Origin: Tenebrio molitor | Lineage: Eukaryota > Arthropoda > Insecta > Coleoptera > Tenebrionidae | Assembly: GCF_963966145.1 (NCBI RefSeq) | Contig: NC_091046.1 | Span: forward strand, 930,001-994,000 | Length of the DNA: 64,000 nt | Direction of reading: 5' to 3' | Shown here: positions 42,201 through 54,200 of the stretch, in pieces | Numbering within the stretch: the first letter of the stretch is position 1 | How the letters are laid out: each line of letters begins with the position of its first letter | Translations under genes and position numbers: made by a program | The notes under the pieces: generated by a model | The model's input: only the letters and a program-made list of their open reading frames with translations | Told to the model about the DNA's origin: nothing | Databases searched by the model: none

Positions 42201-45200
42201 GTGCCGACTCCCAAAGACAAATCTCCCACTCCCGAAATTCCAACGAAAATTAAACTCAAAACTGAAGAAATTGTCTTAAAAGAGAAAACAATAAAGGAAG
42301 TAGAGAAGGAAAAGACACCGGAAGCAGAAATTTCCGATAAGGAGGAAAAAGTGCCGACTCCCAAAGACAAACCTCCCACTCCCGAAATTCCAACGGAAAT
42401 TAAACTCAAAGCGGAAGAAATTGTCGCGAAAGAGGAAACACCTGAAAAAGAAGTAAAGGAAAAATCTCCGGAAGCGGTAATTTCCGATAAGGAGGAAAAA
42501 GTGCCGACTCCCAAAGACAAACCTCCCACTCCCGAAATTCCAACGGAAATTAAACTCAAAGCGGAAGAAATTGTCGCGAAAGAGAAAACACCTGAAAAAG
42601 AAGTAAAGGAAAAATCTCCGGAAGCGGAAATTTCCGATAAGGAGGAAAAAGTGCCGACTCCCAAAGACAAATCTCCCACTCCCGAAATTCCAACGGAAAT
42701 TAAACTCAAAACTGAAGAAATTGTCCTAAAAGAGAAAACAATAAAGGAAGTAGAGAAGGAAAAGACACCGGAAGCGGAAATTTCCGATAAGGAGGAAAAA
42801 GTGCCGACTCCCAAAGACAAACCTCCCACTCCCGAAATTCCAACGGAAATTAAACTCAAAGCGGAAGAAATTGTCGCGAAAGAGGAAACACCTGAAAAAG
42901 AAGTAAAGGAAAAATCTCCGGAAGCGGAAATTTCCGATGAGGAGGAAAAAGTGCCGACTCCCAAAGACAAATCTCCTACTCCCGAAATTCCAACGAAAAT
43001 TAAACTCAAAACTGAAGAAATTGTCTTAAAAGAGAAAACAATAAAGGAAGTAGAGAAGGAAAAGACACCGGAAGCAGAAATTTCCGATAAGGAGGAAAAA
43101 GTGCCGACTCCCAAAGACAAACCTCCCACTCCCGAAATTCCAACGGAAATTAAACTCAAAGCGGAAGAAATTGTCGCGAAAGAGGAAACACCTGAAAAAG
43201 AAGTAAAGGAAAAATCTCCGGAAGCGGAAATTTCCGATAAGGAGGAAAAAGTGCCGACTCCCAAAGACAAATCTCCCACTCCCGAAATTCCAACGGAAAT
43301 TAAACTCAAAACTGAAGAAATTGTCCTAAAAGAGAAAACAATAAAGGAAGTAGAGAAGGAAAAGACACCGGAAGCGGAAATTTCCGATAAGGAGGAAAAA
43401 GTGCCGACTCCCAAAGACAAACCTCCCACTTCCGAAATTCCAACGGAAATTAAACTCAAAGCGGAAGAAATTGTCGCGAAAGAGAAAACACCTGAAAAAG
43501 AAGTAAAGGAAAAATCTCCGGAAGCGGAAATTTCCGATAAGGAGGAAAAAGTGCCGACTCCCAAAGACAAATCTCCCACTCCCGAAATCCCAACGGAAAT
43601 TAAACTCAAAACTGAAAAAATTGTCGTAAAAGAGAAAACAGTAAAGGAAGTAGAGAAGGAAAAGACACCGGATGCGGAAATTTTCGATAAGGAGGAAAAA
43701 GTGCCGACTCCCAAAGACAAATCTCCCACTCCCGAAATTCCAACGGAAATTAAACTCAAAACTGAAGAAATTGTCATAAAAGAGAAAACAATAAAGGAAG
43801 TAGAGAAGGAAAAGACACCGGAAGGGGAAATTTCCGATAAGGAGGAAAAAGTGCCGACTCCTAAAGACAAACCTCCCACTCCCGAAATTCCAACGGAAAT
43901 TAAACTCAAAGCGGAAGAAATTGTCGCGAAAGAGAAAACACCTGAAAAAGAAGTAAAGGAAAAATCTCCGGAAGCGGAAATTTCCGATAAGGAGGAAAAA
44001 GTGCCGACTCCCAAAGACAAATCTCCCACTCCCGAAATCCCAACGGAAATTAAACTCAAAACTGAAAAAATTGTCGTAAAAGAGAAAACAATAAAGGAAG
44101 TAGAGAAAGAAAAGACACCGGATGCGGAAATTTCCGATAAGGAGGAAAAAGTGCCGACTCCCAAAGACAAATCTCCTACTCCCGAAATTCCAACGGAGAT
44201 TAAACTCAAAACTGAAGAAATTGTCGTAAAAGAGAAAACAATAAAGGAAGTAGAGAAGGAAAAGACACCGGAAGCGGAAATTTCCGATAAGGAGGAAAAA
44301 GTGCCGACTCCCAAAGACAAATCTCCTACTCCCGAAATTCCAACGGAGATTAAACTCAAAACTGAAGAAATTGTCGGAAAAGAGAAAACAATAAAGGAAG
44401 TAGAGAAGGAAAAGTCACCGGAAGGGGAAATTTCCGATAAGGAGGAAAAAGTGCCGACTCCCAAAGACAAATCTCCCACTCCCGAAATTCCAACGGAAAT
44501 TAAACTCAAAGCGGAAGAAATTGTCGCGAAAGAGAAAACACCTGAAAAAGAAGTAAAGGAAAAATCTCCGGAAGCGGAAATTTCCGATGAGGAGGAAAAA
44601 GTGCCGACTCCCAAAGACAAATCTCCTACTCCCGAAATTCCAACGGAAATTAAACTCAAAACTGAAGAAATTGTCGTAAAAGAGAAAACAATAAAGGAAG
44701 TAGAGAAGGAAAAGACACCGGAAGCGGAAATTTCCGATAAGGAGGAAAAAGTGCCGACTCCCAAAGACAAATCTCCTACTCCCGAAATTCCAACGGAAAT
44801 TAAACTCAAAACTGAAGAAATTGTCGTAAAAGAGAAAACAATAAAGGAAGTAGAGAAGGAAAAGACACCGGAAGCGGAAATTTCCGATAAGGAGGAAAAA
44901 GTGCGGACTCCCAAAGACAAACCTCCCACTCCCGAAATTCCAACGGAAATTAAACTCAAAGCGGAAGAAATTGTCGCGAAAGAGAAAACACCTGAAAAAG
45001 AAGTAAAGGAAACATCTCCGGAAGCGGAAATTTCCGATAAGGAGGAAAAAGTGCCGACTCCCAAAGACAAATCTCCTACTCCCGAAATTCCAACGGAAAT
45101 TAAACTCAAAACTGAAGAAATTGTCGTAAAAGAGAAAACAATAAAGGAAGGAGAGAAGGAAAAGACACCGGATGCGGAAATTTCCGATAAGGAGGAAAAA

Positions 45201-48200
45201 GTGCCGACTCCCAAAGACAAATCTCCCACTCCCGAAATTCCAACGAAAATTAAACTCAAAACTGAAGAAATTGTCTTAAAAGAGAAAACAATAAAGGAAG
45301 TAGAGAAGGAAAAGACACCGGAAGCAGAAATTTCCGATAAGGAGGAAAAAGTGCCGACTCCCAAAGACAAACCTCCCACTCCCGAAATTCCAACGGAAAT
45401 TAAACTCAAAGCGGAAGAAATTGTCGCGAAAGAGGAAACACCTGAAAAAGAAGTAAAGGAAAAATCTCCGGAAGCGGTAATTTCCGATAAGGAGGAAAAA
45501 GTGCCGACTCCCAAAGACAAACCTCCCACTCCCGAAATTCCAACGGAAATTAAACTCAAAGCGGAAGAAATTGTCGCGAAAGAGAAAACACCTGAAAAAG
45601 AAGTAAAGGAAAAATCTCCGGAAGCGGAAATTTCCGATAAGGAGGAAAAAGTGCCGACTCCCAAAGACAAATCTCCCACTCCCGAAATTCCAACGGAAAT
45701 TAAACTCAAAACTGAAGAAATTGTCGTAAAAGAGAAAACAATAAAGGAAGGAGAGAAGGAAAAGACACCGGATGCGGAAATTTCCGATAAGGAGGAAAAA
45801 GTGCCGACTCCCAAAGACAAATCTCCCACTCCCGAAATTCCAACGAAAATTAAACTCAAAACTGAAGAAATTGTCTTAAAAGAGAAAACAATAAAGGAAG
45901 TAGAGAAGGAAAAGACACCGGAAGCAGAAATTTCCGATAAGGAGGAAAAAGTGCCGACTCCCAAAGACAAACCTCCCACTCCCGAAATTCCAACGGAAAT
46001 TAAACTCAAAGCGGAAGAAATTGTCGCGAAAGAGGAAACACCTGAAAAAGAAGTAAAGGAAAAATCTCCGGAAGCGGTAATTTCCGATAAGGAGGAAAAA
46101 GTGCCGACTCCCAAAGACAAACCTCCCACTCCCGAAATTCCAACGGAAATTAAACTCAAAGCGGAAGAAATTGTCGCGAAAGAGAAAACACCTGAAAAAG
46201 AAGTAAAGGAAAAATCTCCGGAAGCGGAAATTTCCGATAAGGAGGAAAAAGTGCCGACTCCCAAAGACAAATCTCCCACTCCCGAAATTCAAACGGAAAT
46301 TAAACTCAAAGCGGAAGAAATTGTCGCGAAAGAGGAAACACCTGAAAAAGAAGTAAAGGAAAAATCTCCGGAAGCGGAAATTTCCGATAAGGAGGAAAAA
46401 GTGCCGACTCCCAAAGACAAACCTCCCACTCCCGAAATTCCAACGGAAATTAAACTCAAAACTGAAGAAATTGTCGTAAAAGAGAAAACAATAAAGGAAG
46501 TAGAGAAGGAAAAGACACCGGATGCGGAAATTTCCGATAAGGAGGAAAAAGTGCCGACTCCCAAAGACAAATCTCCCACTCCCGAAATTCCAACGGAAAT
46601 TAAACTCAAAACTGAAGAAATTGTCGTAAAAGTGAAAACAATAAAGGAAGTAGAGAAGGAAAAGACACCGGAAGGGGAAATTTCCGATAAGGAGGAAAAA
46701 GTGCCGACTCCCAAAGACAAACCTCCCACTCCCGAAATTCCAACGGAAATTAAACTCAAAGCGGAAGAAATTGTCGCGAAAGAGAAAACACCTGAAAAAG
46801 AAGTAAAGGAAAAATCTCCGGAAGCGGAAATTTCCGATAAGGAGGAAAAAGTGCCGACTCCCAAAGACAAATCTCCTACTCCCGAAATTCCAACGGAAAT
46901 TAAACTCAAAACTGAAGAAATTGTCGTAAAAGAGAAAACAATAAAGGAAGTAGAGAAGGAAAAGTCACCGGAAGCGGAAATTTCCGATAAGGAGGAAAAA
47001 GTGCCGACTCCCAAAGACAAACCTCCCACTCCCGAAATTCCAACGGAAATTAAACTCAAAACTGAAGAAATTGTCGTAAGAGAGAAAACAATAAAGGAAG
47101 TAGAGAAGGAAAAGACACCGGAAGGGGAAATTTCCGATAAGGAGGAAAAAGTGCCGACTCCCAAAGACAAATCTCCCACTCCCGAAATTCCAACGGAAAT
47201 TAAACTCAAAACTGAAGAAATTGTCGTAAAAGAGAAAACAATAAAGGAAGTAGAGAAGGAAAAGGCACCGGAAGCGGAAATTTCCGATAAGGAGGAAAAA
47301 GTGCCGACTCCCAAAAACAAACCTCCCACTCCCGAAATTCCAACGGAAATTAAACTCAAAGCGGAAGAAATTGTCGCGAAAGAGAAAACACCTGAAAAAG
47401 AAGTAAAGGAAAAATCTCCGGAAGCGGAAATTTCCGATGAGGAGGAAAAAGTGCCGACTCCCAAAGACAAATCTCCTACTCCCGAAATTCCAACGGAAAT
47501 TAAGCTCAAAACTGAAGAAATTGTCGTAAAAGAGAAAACAATAAAGGAAGTAGAGAAGGAAAAGGCACCGGAAGCGGAAATTTCCGATAAGGAGGAAAAA
47601 GTGCCGACTCCCAAAGACAAACCTCCCACTCCCGAAATTCCAACGGAAATTAAACTCAAAGCGGAAGAAATTGTCGCGAAAGAGAAAACACCTGAAAAAG
47701 AAGTAAAGGAAAAATCTCCGGAAGCGGAAATTTCCGATAAGGAGGAAAAAGTGCCGACTCCCAAAGACAAATCTCCTACTCCCGAAATTCCAACGGAAAT
47801 TAAACTCAAAACTGAAGAAATTGTCGTAAAAGAGAAAACAATAAAGGAAGTAGAGAAGGAAAAGGCACCGGAAGCGGAAATTTCCGATAAGGAGGAAAAA
47901 GTGCCGACTCCCAAAGACAAACCTCCCACTCCCGAAATTCCAACGGAAATTAAACTCAAAGCGGAAGAAATTGTCGCGAAAGAGAAAACACCTGAAAAAG
48001 AAGTAAAGGAAAAATCTCCGGAAGCGGAAATTTCCGATAAGGAGGAAAAAGTGCCGACTCCCAAAGACAAATCTCCCACTTTCGAAATTCCAACGGAGTT
48101 AAAACTCACAGCTGAAGAAATCGTCGTGACAAAGAAAACAGTAAAGGAAGTAGAGAGGGAAAAGACACCGGAAGCGGAAATTTCCGATAAGGAGGAAAAA

Positions 48201-51200
48201 GTGCCGACTCCCAAAGACAAACCTCCCACTCCCGAAATTCCAACGGAAATTAAACTCAAAGCGGAAGAAATTGTCGCGAAAGAGAAAACACCTGAAAAAG
48301 AAGTAAAGGAAAAATCTCCGGAAGCGGAAATTTCCGATAAGGAGGAAAAAGTGCCGACTCCCAAAGACAAATCTCCCACTTTCGAAATTCCAACGGAGTT
48401 AAAACTCACAGCTGAAGAAATCGTCGTGACAAAGAAAACAGTAAAGGAAGTAGAGAGGGAAAAGACACCGGAAGCGGAAACTTCCGATAAGGAGGATAAA
48501 GTGCCGACTCCCAAAGACAAATCTCCCACTCCCGAAATTCCAACGGAAATTAAACTCAAAACTGAAGAAATTGTCGTGAAAGAGAAAACACCTGAAAAAG
48601 AAGTAAAGGAAAAATCTCCAGAAGCGGAACTTTCCGATAAGGAGGAAAAAGTGCCGACTCCCAAAGACAAATCTCCCACTCCCGAAATTCCCACGGAAAT
48701 AAAACTCAAAGCTGAAGAAATCGTCGTGACGGAGAAAACAGTAAAGGAAGTAGAGAAGGAAAAGACACCGGAAGCGGAAACTTCCGATAAGGAGGATAAA
48801 GTGCCGACTCCCAAAGACAAATCTCCCACTCCCGAAATTCCAACGGAAATAAAACTCAAAGGGGAAGAAATTGTCGTGAAAGAGAAAACAGCAAAGGAAG
48901 TAGAGAAGGAAAAGACACCGGAAGCGGAAACTTCCGATAAGGAGGAAAAAGTGCCGACTCCCAAAGACAAATCTCCTACTCCCGAAATTCCAACGGAAAT
49001 TAAACTCAAAACTGAAGAAATTGTCGTAAAAGAGAAAACAATAAAGGAAGTAGAGAAGGAAAAGGCACCGGAAGCGGAAATTTCCGATAAGGAGGAAAAA
49101 GTGCCGACTCCCAAAGACAAACCTCCCACTCCCGAAATTCCAACGGAAATTAAACTCAAAGCGGAAGAAATTGTCGCGAAAGAGAAAACACCTGAAAAAG
49201 AAGTAAAGGAAAAATCTCCGGAAGCGGAAATTTCCGATAAGGAGGAAAAAGTGCCGACTCCCAAAGACAAATCTCCCACTCCCGAAATTCCAACGGAGTT
49301 AAAACTCACAGCTGAAGAAATCGTCGTGACAAAGAAAACAGTAAAGGAAGTAGAGAGGGAAAAGACACCGGAAGCGGAAACTTCCGATAAGGAGGATAAA
49401 GTGCCGACTCCCAAAGACAAATCTCCCACTCCCGAAATTCCAACGGAAATAAAACTCAAAGGGGAAGAAATTGTCGTGAAAGAGAAAACAGCAAAGGAAG
49501 TAGAGAAGGAAAAGACACCGGAAGCGAAAATTTCCGATAAGGAGGAAAAAGTGCCGACTCCCAAAGACAAATCTCCCACTCCCGAAATTCCAACGGAAAT
49601 TAAACTCAAAACTGAAGAAATTGTCGTGAAAGAGAAAACACCTGAAAAAGAAGTAAAGGAAAAATCTCCAGAAGCGGAACTTTCCGATAAGGAGGAAAAA
49701 GTGCCGACTCCCAAAGACAAATCTCCCACTCCCGAAATTCCCACGGAAATAAAACTCAAAGCTGAAGAAATCGTCGTGACGGAGAAAACAGTAAAGGAAG
49801 TAGAGAAGGAAAAGACACCGGAAGCGGAAACTTCCGATAAGGAGGATAAAGTGCCGACTCCCAAAGACAAATCTCCCACTCCCGAAATTCCAACGGAAAT
49901 AAAACTCAAAGGGGAAGAAATTGTCGTGAAAGAGAAAACAGCAAAGGAAGTAGAGAAGGAAAAGACACCGGAAGCGGAAACTTCCGATAAGGAGGAAAAA
50001 GTGCCGACTCCCAAAGACAAATCTCCCACTCCCGAAATTCCAACGGAAATAAAACTCAAAGCTGGAGAAATCGTCGTGACAAAGAAAACAGTAAAGGAAG
50101 TAGAGAAGGAAAAGACACCGGAAGCGGAAACTTCCGATAAGGAGGAAAAAGTGCCGACTCCCAAAGACAAATCTCCCACTCCCGAGATTCCAACGGAAAT
50201 TAAACTCAAAACTGAAGAAATTGTCGTGAAAGAGAAAACACCTGAAAAAGAAGTAAAGGAAAAATCTCCAGAAGCGGAACTTTCCGATAAGGAGGAAAAA
50301 GTGCCGACTCCCAAAGACAAATCTCCCACTCCCGAAATTCCAACGGAAATAAAACTCACAGCTGAAGAAATCGTCGTGACAAAGAAAACAGTAAAGGAAG
50401 TAGAGAAGGAAAAGACACAGAAAGCGGAAACTTCCGATAACGAGGAAAAAGTGCCGACTCTCAAAGACAAATCTCCCTCTCCCGAAATTCCAACTGAAAT
50501 AAAACAAAAAGCGGAAGAAATCGTCGTGGAACGGAAAACAGTAAAGGAAATAGAGAAGGAAAAGACACCGGAAGCGAAAATTTCCGATAAGGAGGAAAAA
50601 GTGCCGACTCCCAAAGACAAATCTCCCACTCCCGAAATTCCGACGGAAATTAAACTAAAAACTGAAGAAATTGTCGTGAAAGAGAAAACGCCTGAAAAAG
50701 AAGTAAAGGAAAAATGTCCAGAAGCGGAACTTTCCGATAAGGAGGAAAAAGTGCCGACTCCCAAAGACAAATCTCCCACTCCCGAAATTCCAACGGAAAT
50801 TAAACTCAAAGCGGAAGAAATTGTCGCGAAAGAAAAAACACCTAAAAAAGAAATAAAGGAAAAATCTCCAGAGGCGGAAATTTCTGATAAAGAAGAAAAA
50901 GTGCCGACTCCCAAAGACAAATCTCCAACTCCCAAAGACAAATCTCCTACTCCCGAAATTCCAACGGAAGAAATTGTCGTGAAAGAGAAAACAGTAAAGG
51001 AAGTAGCGAAGGAAAAGACACCGGAAGCGGAAATTTATCATAAAGGGGAGAAAGTGCCGACTCCCAAAGACAAATCTCCCACTCCCGAAATGCCAACGGA
51101 AATTAAACTCAAAACTGAAGAAATTGTCACGAAAGAGGAAACACCTGAAAAAGGAATAAAGAAGGAAAAGACACCGGAGGCAGAAATTTCCGATAAGGAG

Positions 51201-54200
51201 GAAAAAGTGCCGACTCCCAAAGACAAATCTCCTACTCCCGAAATTACAACTGAAATAAAACTCAAAGCGGAAGAAATCGTCGTGAAAGAGAAAACAGTAA
51301 AGGAAGTAGAGAAGGAAAAGACACCGGAAGCAGCAATTTACGATAAAGAGGAGAAAATGCCGACTCCCAAAGACAAATCTCCCACTCCCGAAATTCCAAC
51401 AGTAGAGACAGAACAAAAGCTGTCCCTTGCGGAAATTTCTGGTGAAGAGAGCAAAATACCGACTTTCAAAGACAAATCACTTAGAACAGAGGAAATTGTG
51501 GTGAAAAAGAGAATAACTGACAGTGAGGTGGCCAAGGAAAAATCTCCGGAAGCGAAAAAATCTGTGGAAGAATTCAAATTTCCCGTTTCTGGAATTTCTA
51601 CGGACATGAGTATGCTCAAAGCGGTTGTAATTATGCCGAAGGAAACACCATCTGAGAGAGGAATTGATGAAGATAAATCTTTAGGAAGGGAAATTTCGCA
51701 GAAAGTTGAAACAGTATCGATTTTCAAAGATGAACATGAAAGAAAATTCCGAGAAAAACAATTTCAAATTATACAAGATAAGGATCTTACGCAAGTTCAA
51801 GAAGATGAAACTGAAAAGCTTTGTCACCGTGAATTTTTCGATAAGGATACCATTCGACACGGTAGAAAACAAATTTCAACACGAGTTGACGATGTAACAT
51901 TTGATGAGAAGGACGAATTTTCAAAAATTAAAACATCACATGAATATTTGACGCGAACAATCTTAACAGAAACTAGTCAAAGAATATCTAAAAAAATTAG
52001 TAAAAGTGTTGATATTAAAACTTCCGTCGGTTCAATTCAAGCCGCCAAAGACATATCCGAATTAGATTTAAGATTGGAATCTGTTTCACCCAATCTTCTC
52101 GAGGATAAGTCACATATAGAGACAACACCTTCTTCAAGAGCTTCCATCATAGATACAGATTCCGAATCTTCAAATCTTTCCTCATTTATTGGTCTCAGGT
52201 CCGTCGTAACTCAAAAAGAAATGTCTTCTACGTCAACAATCGATTCTACCTCAATCGTAACCGAAGTTCCTATGGCACCGAAGGACTCCACTCATAAAGG
52301 TACCGATATTTCCGAAGTAGATCGTAAAGCCCTTGTACCTGATAGTAAATTAGAGGCTATTGCTGTGACTGCCACTAGTCAGCTAGATTATGATAGTACT
52401 CATTCGTCCTATTATCACAAGAAAGTCGATTTTACCCAAGAAAGTGCCGCAATAGACGACTACATCACCTCAGACGAAGTTTCTCATTTAAGTTCGGTAT
52501 TACACAGCGATTCCACCAAATTGTCGGAAACGGATGCTGAGTTGATATTTTCGGAAACCGATTCATCTGTAAGAATTGACACTAGTTCATTACACGAAAC
52601 TACGAGAGCAAGAAGCGACTCATACCCATCGTCCATACCGGAAATACCACTTCACGAAACAGAACCTGTTGTTGTGATGAAAGACGACATCATTGAAGTT
52701 ACCTTACAAAACGGTTTCGAAGTCAGCGATGGCGACGAACAACGTAAACTAAAAACGACCAAGAGTAAACAGAAAACAAGCGAAGTTAGCAAAGTACAGA
52801 AAACCAAAAGGAAAATTACGAAAGCCAGTCCGAAATTGAGGTCTTTCAAAGCTGAAAGTGATGCCGACGTAAGTTCCGACGACGATAAATTTATTCACAA
52901 GACGAGGATCACGAAGAGTTCTACCGTTTCCTCGAAAAAGACGCAACCTTCTGGAATTCCGAAATTGATGAAGTCTACTCCAACAACGATCAGTGAAAGC
53001 ACGAGGTCAACGCATCAGTATTTGAAAAGGAGGCCAAAAGAATCGGAAGCTACTCAGCAACGTACCGTTAAAAAGTACGACACACGAGTACATGGCTACA
53101 TGCAGTCGACTGTATCTCGTGACATGAAAATCGATAAACCCGTCAAAGAGAAAGAAACGTTCGTACGAGGTACAAAAAGTAAAAAAGAGATGGACCGGTT
53201 CAACGAGAACTTAAAAAGTAGTCTCAAATCCAAGACTGAAACAAAAAAAACTGAGACCACACAAAAACATACATATCAACGCACCACTATTTCATCGGAA
53301 AGGAAAGTGGTGAGTTCCCGAGAAGGTACTCCGGTGAAAAGTAAACCAAAGAAGACTGAAGACTCGGTGATAAAATCTCCGAAAAAGAAGGAGCAGAAGA
53401 CTGCAGTAATTGATAGCAATAAATACGCAGAAACGAAATCGGTTAAGGTTGGCCAAGTTGACGGTAAGGCGACGATCTTGCAAAAAAGCGAAGTGATATT
53501 TGTGAGAGACAGCCCCAAGCCTAGTGCGTCCCCTACCAAACTGAAACGTACCGTGATCATCGACCAGACCAAGAAGGAAAAAGAAAAGTGTTCGGATGCC
53601 GCAGAAACCGAGAAGGTCGTGCAGTTTTCTGATCGCATACGAAGCCAATCGGTGATTCCCTCGTCTTACCAGGAATTGATCTCGAAAGAAAGCAAGAGCG
53701 TGAGTCCAACTTCTTTGCCGGGAAGTCCAGTGAGAGTACGTTCGGCTAACGGTGGCACCAAAGTCATGACTTCCGAAGTGTTCACCAGAACTCAGAACTA
53801 CACTGGTTCCATCGAGGTCATCTACCGACAACCGTACGAAAACCTCCGAAAACTTGCTAGCGCTTTAAAAAACGAGACGGAAGTGTCGTTGATCGACACT
53901 ACCGACTCTAGCTTATCCGAATCCGTAGCCTTACCCAGTTCCCCTTCCGACCACGACGTCAGTTCGGACGCCAACGGCCGTTTCCGATCGGTCTCTCCGA
54001 CATCGCCGAGGAAACGGAAATCTCTCGAATCGATTCACGAATCTGAACATCATCGCATTTCCGACATAATTCCGTGCACCGAAATTGTAGAGGAGGACAT
54101 TTGCGCGATTCCTAGACAGTTGGTCATGTCGCAATACCAAGAGGTGGGACCTAGCGCCGAAGAGCGACTGTCACCCATAATCGACGTAAAAGTAGTATCA

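Larger units (their letters stand above)
4011..51402 (+). repeat. Coding tandem array, 150-bp / 50-residue unit, about 316 copies
   Basis: The anchor acaaatct/acaaacct (codons for DKS or DKP) recurs at 4018, 4171, then every 150 bp from 4321 to 5971, then 6097, 6247, 6397, 6523, every 150 bp to 41323, then 41470, 41620, 41767, every 150 bp to 50917, then 50938, 51070, 51223 and 51373. Each unit reads in order: TPEAEISDKEEK, VPTPKDKSPTPEIPTEIKL, KAEEIVVKEKT, VKEVEKEK. Recurrent variants are KTEEIVV/TIKEVEKEK, KAEEIVA/TPEKEVKEKSP, TVKEIEKEK, PDAE, PEGE, DKPPTP, PSPKDK and TTPKDK. A typical unit has 11 K, 12 E, 6 P and 5 V out of 50. All length changes are multiples of three, so the frame is never lost. 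Inference: a polyampholytic, disordered elastic or spacer region. Confidence 0.97.

Noticed and set aside
3914..46279. Reverse-strand ORF of 14,121 codons as a real gene
   Set aside because: It mirrors the forward array unit by unit, starts and stops where the array register changes, and would encode an implausible S/F/G-rich hydrophobic repeat. The forward frame has proper unique ends and downstream exons.
4011..51402. CRISPR array or non-coding satellite
   Set aside because: There are no spacers, the 150-bp unit is protein-coding throughout, and every length change is a multiple of three.
46289..51727. Reverse-strand ORFs over the right edge of the array
   Set aside because: Same shadow effect; no independent start context or splice logic.
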